Shown: positions 26,808 to 36,871 of the stretch, piece after piece
Position numbering within the stretch: the first letter of the stretch is position 1
Layout of the letters: each line of letters begins with the position of its first letter
Source of the DNA: Gammaproteobacteria bacterium
GTDB lineage: Bacteria > Pseudomonadota > Gammaproteobacteria > Steroidobacterales > Rariloculaceae
DNA: 64,000 bases
Assembly: GCA_022819855.1 (NCBI GenBank)
Contig: JAJEGN010000008.1
Location: 183,948 to 247,947 of the forward strand
Direction: 5' to 3'
Translations under genes and position numbers: made by a program
The notes under the pieces: generated by a model
The model's input: only the letters and a program-made list of their open reading frames with translations
Database searches by the model: none
Told to the model about the DNA's origin: nothing

Positions 26808-27719
26808 CTACAGCCCCTTCGAATCCGTATCCCAGTTCTCGTTCGTGCAGAGCCCGCAATCGGGACCCGCGAAAACGCTGCGCGCTTCCTCGTCGTCCTT
26901 GAACTGAAATCGGACCCAGTTCGCCGCGACGTTGGCGTACTCGCCTCCGCCCGGATGGAAGACAGTCGCCGTGTGACCGGCGCCGTGGCGCGCGCCGTAG
27001 AAAACGGGCACGTGATCGATGAGCTCGAAGTTTGCGTGCGACGTTTCCATCATGAAGTCGCGCTCGTGACCGTTGATCAGCAGCACAGGGCCGTGCAGGT
27101 CGGCGAGCGCGTCCGTGGTTGCGAATCCGCCCTCGGGTGCATCAGGGTTGGGGGGCTGCACGCCCGAATTGAAGACGCCTATCGTCCCCACGCGGGGATC
27201 GGCGCCCAGCGTGACGGACAGAAAGCCGCCGCAGGACAGGCCCATGACCGCGACGCGGTCGGTTGCGACCTTGCCCTCGAGCGGCGACCCGGCGCGGCCG
27301 TTCTCGGCCTCGGCCCAGTCGATCGCGGCGCGCATGTCGTCGGCGTTCGACTGCCGGCGCTCCTCGCCCTCGATGGCGGCCGTGGCCAGCACGAGAAAAC
27401 CGTGCGATGCGATCGTCGACAGGAAACCTCCGTACTGGGTGCTGTCGATCGCGCAGCCGCCGTTGCCCCAGACCACGACGGGCAGCACGTCGTCGTTCGG
27501 AAACGCACCCAGATCGGCGGGACGGTGAACGACATGACCGGGTGATTCGTAGGCCCCTTCCGACATGACTTCGTAGGATCCGGGCACCGCGAGCGGCGCG
27601 CCCTCGACCGGCAGCGCAGTTCTGATCATCTCCATCGTGATTCCGGGCGGCTGTGCCGTGGCGACACCGCAGACCGTCAGCAGCGCGGCGCCTGCCGCGA
27701 TCAGTGCATTCCTCAACAT
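26808..27719 (-). CDS. Exported alpha/beta hydrolase
   Basis: A 303-residue serine hydrolase with a signal peptide ([20 protein letters not shown]). The nucleophile elbow GLSCGG sits near residue 165, the oxyanion region is [10 protein letters not shown] near 95, and a candidate catalytic His is in [15 protein letters not shown] near 250. The chlorophyllase/PET-hydrolase-like layout ([21 protein letters not shown]) suggests an esterase or lipase acting outside the cytoplasm. Four cysteines, including a CGLC pair at the C terminus, could form disulfides. Substrate unknown. Confidence 0.9.
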   Translation of the reverse strand: MLRNALIAAGAALLTVCGVATAQPPGITMEMIRTALPVEGAPLAVPGSYEVMSEGAYESPGHVVHRPADLGAFPNDDVLPVVVWGNGGCAIDSTQYGGFLSTIASHGFLVLATAAIEGEERRQSNADDMRAAIDWAEAENGRAGSPLEGKVATDRVAVMGLSCGGFLSVTLGADPRVGTIGVFNSGVQPPNPDAPEGGFATTDALADLHGPVLLINGHERDFMMETSHANFELIDHVPVFYGARHGAGHTATVFHPGGGEYANVAANWVRFQFKDDEEARSVFAGPDCGLCTNENWDTDSKGL

Positions 27720-28001
27720 CGTTGGATACTCCGGCTCGGTTGCTTGCCGCCATATGGTCGCTGCGGGGGCTCATGCTTTGCAAGTGCCTGGAATCTGCGC
27801 CGCACGAATCAGCGCGGACCACAGGCAGCCGCGAGTTCCTGCGGTGCGGATTCGGAGGAAACGGCGTTCCCTGCGAGTCGCGCGGAGCCGACGCGGGACA
27901 CACATCTCGCGCGATGCCGAAACTGTATCGATGCTTGGAACGTGCAGGGTTTTGTAGGAAAATCCGCCGCTGCCGCTCCCTGCGCGCCAGGAATCGATGG
28001 A

Positions 28002-28325
28002 ATGACCTTTCTCGTACTTGAAAGCTGCATCAGGTGCAAGTACACCGACTGCGTGGAAGTGTGTCCCGTCGACTGCTTCCACGAAGGGCCGAACATGCTC
28101 GTGATCGACCCGGAGGAGTGCATCGATTGCACGCTCTGCGAGCCCGAGTGTCCCGTCGAAGCCATCGTTTCCGAAGACGATATCCCCGATGGCCAGGAGA
28201 ACATGCTCGAGCTCAATGCCGAACTCTCGCAGGAGTGGCCGGTACTCGCCCACGCCAAGGAGCCGCCGGACGACGCCGACGACTGGCAGGACGTCGAGGA
28301 AAAGCTGCAGTATCTGGAGCGCTGA
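28002..28325 (+). CDS. fdxA: Seven-iron ferredoxin (FdxA type)
   Basis: A 107-residue ferredoxin carrying one [3Fe-4S] and one [4Fe-4S] cluster. The N terminus [20 protein letters not shown] and [16 protein letters not shown] is the FdxA signature. Cysteines are at 9, 12, 17, 21, 25, 40, 43, 46 and 50. The acidic C-terminal tail ([17 protein letters not shown]) is also typical. The start is ATG 28002; the open frame upstream to 27744 is discarded because ferredoxin homology starts exactly here. It stands alone on the plus strand and could serve as electron donor to oxygenases in the region, though no partner is adjacent. Confidence 0.96.
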   Translation: MTFLVLESCIRCKYTDCVEVCPVDCFHEGPNMLVIDPEECIDCTLCEPECPVEAIVSEDDIPDGQENMLELNAELSQEWPVLAHAKEPPDDADDWQDVEEKLQYLER

Positions 28326-28512
28326 CGCGCGCCGCGCCGCGACAACAAGCCGCTCTACCACCTGTGGCGATTACGCTGGTGCATGCGGCCCACCACTATC
28401 CCGAGTGTGGCCAAACACAATCCCATGACCGCGCCCAACAAGCCGCCCGTGCACTGCACTTCAGCAACTGTCATGCTGCCGTCCGCGTAGGACGCGTGGC
28501 AGTGCTTACCCG

Positions 28513-31500
28513 TTAACGAGTCACATACATCGCATCGCTCGTCCCGATGGCCAGCCGCGGCTCGCCGCCCTCAACGAAGTAGTGCACGCTGTTCGGCAAC
28601 ACGCGGCCAAACAATCGCGGCGACTCCCATAGCTCCCGCCCGGTCGCCGGATCGTGGGCCACGAGCCTCGACTTGCGGGTGAAATAGTCGCTGTAGTGCG
28701 TCACCAGCAACTGCAGCTTCTGACCGCTGCCCGGCAGGACAAACAGGCGATCCGGTCCATCGAATATGCGAGCCCGGTCCAGAGGAAACGAGTTCAACCG
28801 TTCAAGGTCCCCGCCGAACCGCTCGACTTTCCATCCGAAAGTATTGAGAAGGAGAATCTCCGCCCTGCCGTCGGCATCCGTGTCTGCGACGAGCACATCG
28901 ATGAAGTGGTCTCCGCTCGGCGACGGCACGTCCGGCAGCAGCGAGCGGGTGTATTCGGCGTCGTCCCGCGTCCGCGAGTAGACCGCCACGAAGGGATGCT
29001 CGACCGCGACGATCTCGGCGATGCCGTCGCCGTCCAGATCGCCGGCCGAGACATGCTCGACCAGCGAGTTCGGGTAGGGCGGCTGCGACTCCCAGAGCAT
29101 GGTGTCGTTGACGACGTCATGGGCGGTCCACCGGGCGAGCACGTCGTCGAATCCATCCCCGTTGAGGTCGACGGCCGACTGAACAGGTCCATGCAGGTCG
29201 TTGGACGACCATTCGACCCTCCCGGCGAACGGGTCGGAGGCCACATGGGCCGGCTCCCCGTAGCGCACGGACGCGAGCAGTTCGTGGACTCCGTCGCCGT
29301 CGTAGTCGGAGACGGAGACGCCGCTCAGGAACCGGCGGTTACCGACGGGCACCTCCCCGTCGTTAAAGGCGATAGGCGGTCCCATCGAGTACTCGCCGGA
29401 CCCCGGGGACAGGAAGACGGCGCGCGGACCGTCGCTGTTGACCACCGAACCGCCCCAAAGCGCGAAAAGCAGCCGGGTCTCGTCCGTGCTGGCATCACCC
29501 AGCGGACGCCCGCCGGCGAAACCGCCGTCAAGCCTGCGAATATTCGTGCCCGTGGATTCGAGCTCGAATTCCGGGTTGAAACCGGCCACGACGTACCAGC
29601 CGGTCCCCGGATCGGAACTGTCGCGGCCAACGGCAAGTCCGGCCAGCACGATCTCCGTCTCGCCATCGCCGTCGAGGTCCCCGACGGCCCAGGGACCGCC
29701 GTACACGGGACCGCCGTACACGGGACCGTCATTCACGGAACCCGGCTCCTGGGAGAGGATTTCGCGCAATTCCTCAGTGCCTTGCACGAAGCGGTACGCC
29801 AACACGAGGCTGTCGGAAGCCGAATAGCCCAGGAGTTCGGTCGCGCCGTCGTCGTCGATGTCGGCGGCGAGAAGAACGCCCGTACGGTAGTTGAACAACG
29901 GGTCGAGTACAGCAGCCGCGTCGCCGAACACCTTGCCTTCAGCGACGCTGTGGATCTCCAGGCCTGCGTCGAAGTCGTCATGATCGAACTTGCCCAACAT
30001 CTCGTCGACGCCGTCCCCGTCCAGGTCCGCAAGCAGAAGCCGAGTTTCCGGTCCGGAGCTCAATGCGCTGTCGGCGTTGTAAGCCGATTCGTGGCTCCAC
30101 TCGCGTCGACGCGTTGCGCCATCGATCGCGTAACCGCCCGAAACGACGATCTCCAGCGCCTCATCGTCATCCACGTTGCCGACCCTTGCGTTGAAGCCAA
30201 GATAGTCAGGCTCCGACTCCCAAAGCACGCTCAGGTCGTCGGCGGAAAGCACGACGATGCGCGTTCGGGAACGCCGGTCACTGTGCCCGATGTAGATCAG
30301 CTCGAACGAGCCGTCGTTGTCGAGATCGGCGAATTCCAGCGTCTCGCTCATCGGGTCCATCTGCGGCACATCGGCCACGAGCGAAACCTGTCGGTCAGCG
30401 CCGTCAAGCCGGACCAGCGTATCCGCATCGCGCTCTCGACCCAGCAGGAAGAGTTCGTGCAGGCCGTCGCCGTCGATGTCGCCGTTCGTCATCGTGTCGA
30501 CGCCGCTACCGTCGTTGATCGCGAAGGGGTGCGCCCAGGATTGCCGAAGGTCTTCGCCATCCCACTCGAGCACGACGACGTGCCCCTGGCCGTTGAGCAG
30601 GAGCATTTCGTCCTGACCGTCGGCGTCGATGTCGGCAAGCCGCGGACGGACCCAGTGCGGTCCGTTGTGGCCGCTCACCATGAACGGATACGCCCGGTCC
30701 GGGTCCGTCACACGCAGCACGCCGGATGCGGCCTCACTCGGACCCGCGGCCAGGCCGACTTGCCAGCCAACGTCCAGTTCGCGGTCGAACATCGGTACCC
30801 TTGCGTCCCATTCGACCTGGCCGGTGACCGGATCGACCGTCATGCCCGGGGGACCGTAGTCGATCGCGAACCGCAACGAACCGAGGTCGTCGCCATCCGG
30901 GTCGGACACCTCGGCGTCGAAGCGCGCAAGTGCTCCGTGGCTCACGGACTCCGGCGCGCCCGCCACGCTGACAACGGGAATCGCATCCCGTATGGTCACT
31001 TCGACCTCGTGAGTCGTCTCCGATTCTCCGTCGCTTGCGGTCACCAGCGCCCGGACCACATCGTTCTTGCCATGCCGGTTCGCCGGCAGGGTCGCCGCGT
31101 CGAGATCCGGGACGATCGTGCCATTGACGCTCCACCGCACGGTCGTCTCGACCGGATCGCCATCGATGTCGCCTGCGCGGTAGCTCACTGCGATGGCATC
31201 CCTCGTGTCAGGGCGTTCGGGGGACAAAAACGCGTCAACATGCGGCGCCTGGTTCCGGATGGTCACGCGGTTTTCCCGGGTCACGGAATCGTCGCCGGCC
31301 GTAACCGTCACGCGAACCTGCACGATGTCGCCCTTGGACGTCCTGCTCGAAGGCAGGGACTCCAGGAAAACACCGGCCTGTACGGCGCCGTTGATCGACC
31401 ATTCGACATCCAATTCGAAAAATCCCGGCGTGGAGTGATGCAGCCGAAAATTGGCCCGCAATGGATCTGATGTCACGGGATTGCGGGGCAGGATTGTCAG

Positions 31501-32556
31501 GCCGCGAAGCAACGGGTACCAGCCGAAAAGCGAACCGGACACCCAGTCCCGCCAGCGTGCGGTTACCGCGTCGGAAAACTCCCCCGATCCGTTCGCGTCG
31601 ACCTGGTAAGCCGCGTGCTCGTCGAGGTCCGGACTCGTCGCGGGCGTGATCCTTGCGCTCGAGTTATCGGTGGAGAGCCTAAGCTCCCCGGCCGAAGGAA
31701 AACCGCCGAGGCTCCCGGCAAATGCAGTTGGCGTCTCGACGTCGAACGAACCGCCCAAGCTGTCGCTCTCCACACGTCCGGAAAACTCGACCGAGTGGTC
31801 CAATCCGTTGATTGTCTCCTGCAGGTTCCCCGACTGAAGCCGGACCATCACGACCCCGGAGACCGCGGACGCTTCAACCTCGGTCAGCGAGAGGCTCGTA
31901 TCGTCAGCAGACCTCGTGTAGTCGAGGCGGAAGGTCGCCCTGTACTCGGAGACCGTCGCCCCGCCGGGATCCGCGGCTGCCGTTACAGAAACAGTGACGT
32001 CCCCCGAAAACGAGATCGAAACAGAGTCCGGAACGTCGATCGATTCGATCGCGAACCGCAGTTCAGAGGTCGTGTCGCCGCAGTCCTCGAACACCACGCG
32101 AATGGCGTCGCCCGCGGTGAGATCGCTGCTCGAGTCGTTGTCGTGGAGTACCGAGAATGTCGCCGGGGACGGCGAACCCGCATCGCAAACGACCCAGAAT
32201 CTCTCCAGCCGGTCGTCGGCCGCGTGTTCGGTGGCCTCCACGGTGTACCGCGCCCAGTCGAATGCGCGCTCGACCAGATCGAGCGTAACCTGACTCGACT
32301 CGGCGACGTTGATCGCGGTCAATCCGAAAGGGGGCGGCGGGGGCGGTGGTGCGGGCGGTGCCGGATCGTCTCCCGAACCATCACCGCCACCGCCACCGCA
32401 GCCTGCACTCAGAATCACGACGGCCGCCAGAAGCCGGCGGATTGCTCTTGTCGGTCTCAATGCGGAGGAACGGTACAAGCCGGACGCGACTCTTCCGGAC
32501 AACGTTGCCGTTGGGAGGCTGGATTGCCCGCAATTTCGAGGTTCAGTCCTTTGCAC
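28513..32556 (-). CDS. Giant exported lipoprotein with Ig-like and FG-GAP/VCBS repeats
   Basis: A 1,347-residue protein from GTG 32556, with GAGGGAG placed about nine bases upstream. The lipobox is LSAGC near residue 53, followed by Gly- and Pro-rich linkers. The middle (about 330-620) has Ig/PKD-like domains with PVVSVAGAPESVSHGALARF. From about 640 onward come more than ten FG-GAP/VCBS units with calcium-type loops such as DIDADGQDEMLLLNG, DIDGDGLHELFLLG and DLNGDGFDDVLAR, which build an integrin-like propeller. A short GPVYGGPVYGG duplication lies near residue 945. The likely role is surface adhesion or binding. It is the largest gene in the window and stands alone. Confidence 0.9.
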   Translation of the reverse strand: MQRTEPRNCGQSSLPTATLSGRVASGLYRSSALRPTRAIRRLLAAVVILSAGCGGGGGDGSGDDPAPPAPPPPPPPFGLTAINVAESSQVTLDLVERAFDWARYTVEATEHAADDRLERFWVVCDAGSPSPATFSVLHDNDSSSDLTAGDAIRVVFEDCGDTTSELRFAIESIDVPDSVSISFSGDVTVSVTAAADPGGATVSEYRATFRLDYTRSADDTSLSLTEVEASAVSGVVMVRLQSGNLQETINGLDHSVEFSGRVESDSLGGSFDVETPTAFAGSLGGFPSAGELRLSTDNSSARITPATSPDLDEHAAYQVDANGSGEFSDAVTARWRDWVSGSLFGWYPLLRGLTILPRNPVTSDPLRANFRLHHSTPGFFELDVEWSINGAVQAGVFLESLPSSRTSKGDIVQVRVTVTAGDDSVTRENRVTIRNQAPHVDAFLSPERPDTRDAIAVSYRAGDIDGDPVETTVRWSVNGTIVPDLDAATLPANRHGKNDVVRALVTASDGESETTHEVEVTIRDAIPVVSVAGAPESVSHGALARFDAEVSDPDGDDLGSLRFAIDYGPPGMTVDPVTGQVEWDARVPMFDRELDVGWQVGLAAGPSEAASGVLRVTDPDRAYPFMVSGHNGPHWVRPRLADIDADGQDEMLLLNGQGHVVVLEWDGEDLRQSWAHPFAINDGSGVDTMTNGDIDGDGLHELFLLGRERDADTLVRLDGADRQVSLVADVPQMDPMSETLEFADLDNDGSFELIYIGHSDRRSRTRIVVLSADDLSVLWESEPDYLGFNARVGNVDDDEALEIVVSGGYAIDGATRRREWSHESAYNADSALSSGPETRLLLADLDGDGVDEMLGKFDHDDFDAGLEIHSVAEGKVFGDAAAVLDPLFNYRTGVLLAADIDDDGATELLGYSASDSLVLAYRFVQGTEELREILSQEPGSVNDGPVYGGPVYGGPWAVGDLDGDGETEIVLAGLAVGRDSSDPGTGWYVVAGFNPEFELESTGTNIRRLDGGFAGGRPLGDASTDETRLLFALWGGSVVNSDGPRAVFLSPGSGEYSMGPPIAFNDGEVPVGNRRFLSGVSVSDYDGDGVHELLASVRYGEPAHVASDPFAGRVEWSSNDLHGPVQSAVDLNGDGFDDVLARWTAHDVVNDTMLWESQPPYPNSLVEHVSAGDLDGDGIAEIVAVEHPFVAVYSRTRDDAEYTRSLLPDVPSPSGDHFIDVLVADTDADGRAEILLLNTFGWKVERFGGDLERLNSFPLDRARIFDGPDRLFVLPGSGQKLQLLVTHYSDYFTRKSRLVAHDPATGRELWESPRLFGRVLPNSVHYFVEGGEPRLAIGTSDAMYVTR

Positions 32557-32770
32557 TTGAAAACTCCCTCATGAGAACTGGCTGCGAAGTACGCTCGGGC
32601 CCGCGTTTCGCACGGCCACGGAGTGTAATCGCAGCAACGAGAACTACGCCGGTTTAGTCGGATCGGGCAAGCCCGAACAGTCTGCCGGGAAACGTTGTCG
32701 CGACGCCTCCATGTCGCCCGTTTCGCCGTTGCGGCGCTAAAGGGGGCGCGAGAGCGGAACGGGTTGACCG

Positions 32771-33616
32771 TCAGGCCGCCAGATCGATCCTGCCGAGGTA
32801 GACGCTCTCCCCAAGCTCGACATCGAGCCGCTTCGCTTCCTCGCCGTCGACTTCGACGATGACGCTGTACCGTCCGCTGCCGGGCTCGAGACGGTCGATC
32901 TTGAACTCGCCGAACGCGTCGGTTGCGGTCTCGCCAACCACCGATCCCTCACTCTCAAGCCGGATTCCGGCATCGGCGACGCAATCGCTCACGCCGTCGA
33001 CCGTGCGGATGATCGTGCCGCCGATGAACTCGTGCGTGTAGCGGTGCAGGTTCTTGTAGTGCACGCGCGGCCGTGTCACCGCCTCGGGCTTCAGCTCGCG
33101 GAGCCCCTCGCGGGACTTGATTTCGGCCATTTCCTCGTCGGTCACCTTGACGGCCTTGAGCGCGTTGCTTGCGCAGACCTGCGCGCAACGCGGTTCCTCC
33201 CAGCCCCGGTCGAGCAGATGCGCGTCGAAGAACCAGTGCTGCGGTAGCTGCAGCTCCTCGTTCCAGCGCACGGCATCGTACGGGCAGGCATCGGCGATGG
33301 CCTTCTGGCCCTTGGCCTTCACTGGGTCGATGTGCACGATCCCGTCGGCGCGCTTGGTCACGGCGCCGTTCTCGGCCGCCTCGATGCAGGGCGCATCGTC
33401 GCAGTGCTGGCAGAGGACCGGCAGGTAGGCCACATCCAGCAACGGGCCGGAGCCACGCTCGCGGCTCAGGATGTCGATCCACCGGTGGTGGTGCTTCGGC
33501 ATCGGTGCGCTGTAGCCCTCGAACTCGTTGCCGACGTGCTCGTCCTGGTTGGCCAGCGTGCACAGATTGCAGTTCGTGCAATTGGCCACGTCGACGATCA
33601 GATTCCATTTCTTCAT
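32771..33616 (-). CDS. Iron-sulfur beta subunit of a transhydroxylase-like molybdoenzyme, with missing cluster cysteines
   Basis: A 281-residue partner of the molybdoenzyme at 33648. The N-terminal half is a DmsB/PsrB-type ferredoxin, and the C-terminal 85 residues form a Cna/transthyretin-like beta-barrel (DCVADAGIRLESEG, DAFGEFKIDRLEPG). That combination is the layout of the pyrogallol-phloroglucinol transhydroxylase beta subunit, and segments such as VTRPRVHYKNLHRY also match. Visible ligands are Cys13, 16, 19, 69, 72, 77, 111, 144 and 148. Position 23, normally the fourth Cys of motif I, is Asn. The CxxC of motif III is Trp128-x2-Asp131. So nine of the expected twelve cysteines remain. 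It lies 31 bp downstream of the large-subunit gene. Confidence 0.9.
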   Translation of the reverse strand: MKKWNLIVDVANCTNCNLCTLANQDEHVGNEFEGYSAPMPKHHHRWIDILSRERGSGPLLDVAYLPVLCQHCDDAPCIEAAENGAVTKRADGIVHIDPVKAKGQKAIADACPYDAVRWNEELQLPQHWFFDAHLLDRGWEEPRCAQVCASNALKAVKVTDEEMAEIKSREGLRELKPEAVTRPRVHYKNLHRYTHEFIGGTIIRTVDGVSDCVADAGIRLESEGSVVGETATDAFGEFKIDRLEPGSGRYSVIVEVDGEEAKRLDVELGESVYLGRIDLAA

Positions 33617-33647
33617 GCGTCTTGCCCCGGGTAGTGCAGCGCGCCCG

Positions 33648-36600
33648 TCAGGCGACGGCCCTGTGCTCGGGCTCCGGCAGCGCGATCTCGCCTGCGCCCC
33701 ACTTCTCGACTTCGATCAGGCAACAGCTTGCGCCCATCGAATGCGCCTTGCGGATCTGCGACCTGCTCGATGACAGCACGTTCACGCAGCCGCCGCGGTC
33801 GGTGGAATTGCCTGGTTCGCCGATGGGGTCGTAGACCGCCGACGAGCCGTAGGCGTGCACGACGCCCCTGAGCATCCGGTGCGTGAGCTTCGCCGCACAG
33901 ATCACGGAGCCGCGCGCGTTGTAGAGCCTTACGAGATCGTGCTCGCGGATGCCGCGCACGGCCGCGTCTTCCGGGTGGATGCGCAGGATCCAGTAGTAGT
34001 AACCGTCGACGAGCACGCGGTGATCGGGAATATCGTTGAGGAAGCTGTCCTTGCCGTCGCCCTGCGTGTGGAAGGTGAAACGCGGATGCGGCGAGACGAG
34101 CTGCAGCGGGAAGTCCTCGTAGCCCCTGGCGTTCGGGCTCTCGGCCGGGCGCTGATACTTGGCGATGCTCGGCCGGTCCGGGCTCAGGGGATCGAAGCGC
34201 TTGAGGCTCTCGCAGTCAAACTCGATCTTGCCGGTCTGCGTCTGGAGCCCTTTCAGATACTCCTCGGAATAATCCGAGGGCAACGGCATCGGCTCCGGCA
34301 CGTCCTTCTTGCGGCCTTCGTAGAACCAGTTCCACGACAACGGCGCCCGGAGCTTCTCCTTCTCGGCGGGGACCACGAAATAGCCGCGGCGTATGAACTC
34401 CTTCCAGGAGATGTGCTTCGGCAGGTCGGAGCCCTCGAACTGCCGCCTGACCCAGCCAAGCTCGCCCACGCCTTCGGTGAAGTAGGTCGCAAGCCCGAGC
34501 CGCTCGCAGATTTTCTGAAAGATCCAGAAATCGGACTTCGACTCGCCGAGCGGCTCGATGCACTTGTGCTGGAAGGTGATGACCCGGTGGTTGAGCTGCT
34601 GCTCACCGTGATGGGCGTAGCCGCCGAGGCCCGCCCACTCGCTGATGTCGAAGCGCTCGAAGTTGGTGCAGGCGGGCAGGATGATGTCGGCGAACTTCGT
34701 GTCCCCCTCGAACCAGATGTTCTGGTTGACCATGAACTCGAGGTTGGGATGCCGGAACATGTTGATGTAACGGTTGCTGTTCGGCATCGTCGCGATCAGC
34801 GAACCGCCGTACTTCCAGAGCATGTGGACCGGCGAAAACCCGGGTTTCGGGTAGGTGATCTTCTGGAACTGCGCCTCGATGCTCTTGCCGTCCCAGGCGT
34901 AGCCTTCGGCCTTGCCTTCCATGATCGCCTCTGGAAGCTGCATGCGCGGGATGACCTGCGTGTTCGTGTTGACCGACGGCAACTGCGGCATGCGCTGATA
35001 TAAGGCCACCGACATCGAGGTCTTGGCGAGATCGCCCGACATGCCGCCGTCGGCGTAACCGGGGAAGTAGAAGTTGAAGTCCAGCGGCGTGCCCCACTGC
35101 AGGTTGCCCATGTTGACGCCGGGCTTGCCGAGCCCCTGCATCGCGATGAGGCAGACCATCGTGCGCGCCCACTGGATGCCTGTCGCGTTCCGGCAGGCGC
35201 CGCCGTGCCCGTTGCCCCAGGCGCCGGCGCCGAGATACGTCTTCTTGCTCGCCCATTCGCGCGCGAGCGCACGCACGTCGCTGGCCGGTACGCCGGTTTC
35301 CGACTCCTGCCACTCGGGCGATTTCGGAATGCCGTCGGAGGTGCCGAGCACGTAATCGCGCCACGTCTCGAACCCGTGCGTATGCGTTTCGATGTAGTCC
35401 TTGTCGTATGTGCCTTCCGTGATCCAGACGTAGGCGATCGCGATGGCGAGCGCCGGGCTCGACGTCGGGCGCGGCGCGATCCACTTGCCGCCGAGCAACT
35501 GGATCGAGTCGTTGTAGTAGGGATCGATGTGCACGAGCTTGATCCCGGCCTCGTTGAGCCACTGCCGCCTGACCGTCCCTTCGAGCGCGCCGTAGGCGCC
35601 GCTGTTGGACTCGGGATTGCTCGACCAGAAGACGACCATCTCGGCTTCCTTGAGGCAGTCCTCGACGGTCCCGTAGGTCTCCGACTGTCCGACCCGCATG
35701 GACCCGCCCCAGTGATGCGCGGCGCCCCAATACCAGCCTTCCCAGCTATCGGGATTGTGGTGCACCTCGGTCATGCCGACGGCATTCTCGAACTTGCGCA
35801 GCGCGCTCAGGTAGTAGCCGATGTTCCCCCAGGCGTGATGCGACGGGTGACTGCAGGCGATCGATCCAGGACCATGCACCGTCTTCTGCCGCTTGATCTC
35901 GTTCGCGACGATGTCGAGCGCCTCGTCCCAGCTTATCCGCTCGTAACCTGAAACACCCCGGTTCTCGGGATTCCGCTCGCCGTTCGGGTCGAAGTCCACG
36001 CGCTTCATCGGGTAGAGAATCCGGTCGGGCGAATAGATCGTCGACTTGACGTTCTGCCCGTGCGGCGCGAGCGAAGTCTTGCGCGGCGGCGTGAATACCT
36101 TGCCCCTGGCCTCGATGCTCCAGGGCTGCGCGTCCTTGTCGTCGAAGCTGATCGGCGTCATGCGCACGATCTTGCCGTCCTTGACATAGACGAACATCGG
36201 ACCGCCATTGGCCATGTTGCAGTAGCGCACCTCGCCGTTGCCTGCATCCGTGCCGTGACGCCAGCGCACGTGCAGCAACTTCTCGAGCGTGAACATGAAC
36301 CAGATGGCCTTCTCTTCAGGTCCATCGAGCGTCATGCTGAAGGACTTCGCCGCATTGACCCTGCCGAGCTGGTCGTCCGGACGCGTAAAGATGCGCACCC
36401 CAAGCCGAGCCGTCTTGAACGTGACGACGACGTCGGGGTTCGGGTGAATGCCGCCCCGTGAGGAGACCTTGCCGTCCCTGATCTCGTAGTAACGGCCCGG
36501 ACCTTCCTTGACCCGGATCTGGGCCGTGAGGTTCTCTTCCCCGAGCCGCGCCCGATACTCGGGATAGCGAGACGCGGTATACCTCATCGCAAACCCGATG

Positions 36601-36656
36601 CCGTACAACAGCACCCGGAACGCGAACATGCTGAGTCTTTCCCCGATTCTGTTCAT
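33648..36656 (-). CDS. Transhydroxylase-like molybdopterin large subunit with N-terminal SCP2-like domain
   Basis: A 1,002-residue fusion. Residues 1-35 are hydrophobic/basic, and about 40-130 look like an SCP2 sterol-carrier fold ([31 protein letters not shown]). From about 145 the protein follows the pyrogallol-phloroglucinol transhydroxylase alpha subunit closely: [40 protein letters not shown] and [11 protein letters not shown]. Counting from GGP, Asp303 and Ser304 fall on transhydroxylase Asp174 and the Mo ligand Ser175, and His273 on His144. No N-terminal [4Fe-4S] cysteine motif is present, as in that enzyme. Known activity moves a hydroxyl between phenols without O2. The SCP2 domain suggests a hydrophobic substrate, which is inference. 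Confidence 0.92.
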   Translation of the reverse strand: MNRIGERLSMFAFRVLLYGIGFAMRYTASRYPEYRARLGEENLTAQIRVKEGPGRYYEIRDGKVSSRGGIHPNPDVVVTFKTARLGVRIFTRPDDQLGRVNAAKSFSMTLDGPEEKAIWFMFTLEKLLHVRWRHGTDAGNGEVRYCNMANGGPMFVYVKDGKIVRMTPISFDDKDAQPWSIEARGKVFTPPRKTSLAPHGQNVKSTIYSPDRILYPMKRVDFDPNGERNPENRGVSGYERISWDEALDIVANEIKRQKTVHGPGSIACSHPSHHAWGNIGYYLSALRKFENAVGMTEVHHNPDSWEGWYWGAAHHWGGSMRVGQSETYGTVEDCLKEAEMVVFWSSNPESNSGAYGALEGTVRRQWLNEAGIKLVHIDPYYNDSIQLLGGKWIAPRPTSSPALAIAIAYVWITEGTYDKDYIETHTHGFETWRDYVLGTSDGIPKSPEWQESETGVPASDVRALAREWASKKTYLGAGAWGNGHGGACRNATGIQWARTMVCLIAMQGLGKPGVNMGNLQWGTPLDFNFYFPGYADGGMSGDLAKTSMSVALYQRMPQLPSVNTNTQVIPRMQLPEAIMEGKAEGYAWDGKSIEAQFQKITYPKPGFSPVHMLWKYGGSLIATMPNSNRYINMFRHPNLEFMVNQNIWFEGDTKFADIILPACTNFERFDISEWAGLGGYAHHGEQQLNHRVITFQHKCIEPLGESKSDFWIFQKICERLGLATYFTEGVGELGWVRRQFEGSDLPKHISWKEFIRRGYFVVPAEKEKLRAPLSWNWFYEGRKKDVPEPMPLPSDYSEEYLKGLQTQTGKIEFDCESLKRFDPLSPDRPSIAKYQRPAESPNARGYEDFPLQLVSPHPRFTFHTQGDGKDSFLNDIPDHRVLVDGYYYWILRIHPEDAAVRGIREHDLVRLYNARGSVICAAKLTHRMLRGVVHAYGSSAVYDPIGEPGNSTDRGGCVNVLSSSRSQIRKAHSMGASCCLIEVEKWGAGEIALPEPEHRAVA

Positions 36657-36818
36657 TGGGCTTCGCCTTCCCCCTTTGAAGCATCCGGTCCGAACGGCGG
36701 CAGATTGCCAGACGCAGTCCCGCTGCGGACTGCAAGGTTACGGATTTGACACGCGCCGGTAAAGGATCGGAGGTCCGGAGCGCGCGCTCTGATCGCTACG
36801 TTCGGGCCGGTTTGGTAT

Positions 36819-36848
36819 CCTTCGAAAATCCATACTTGTGCGTACAAT
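36819..36848 (+). promoter_or_regulatory. Candidate sigma-70 promoter for the second molybdoenzyme gene
   Basis: TTCGAA (36819-36824) and TACAAT (36843-36848) are separated by 18 bases, a tolerable sigma-70 pair. They end 23 bases before the TTG start at 36872. A transcript starting near 36855 would have a short leader that still includes the AAGAGGAG ribosome site. The 215-bp region to the divergent transhydroxylase gene must also hold that gene's promoter. Confidence 0.35.
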
Positions 36849-36871
36849 CGGACAGTCAAGAGGAGCCCGCC

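Noticed and set aside
28654..31470. A 938-residue open frame on the plus strand inside the FG-GAP lipoprotein gene
   Set aside because: It is the antisense shadow of a GC-rich repeat gene; no signal peptide, domain or natural composition is seen, while the opposite strand has clear FG-GAP repeats and a lipobox.
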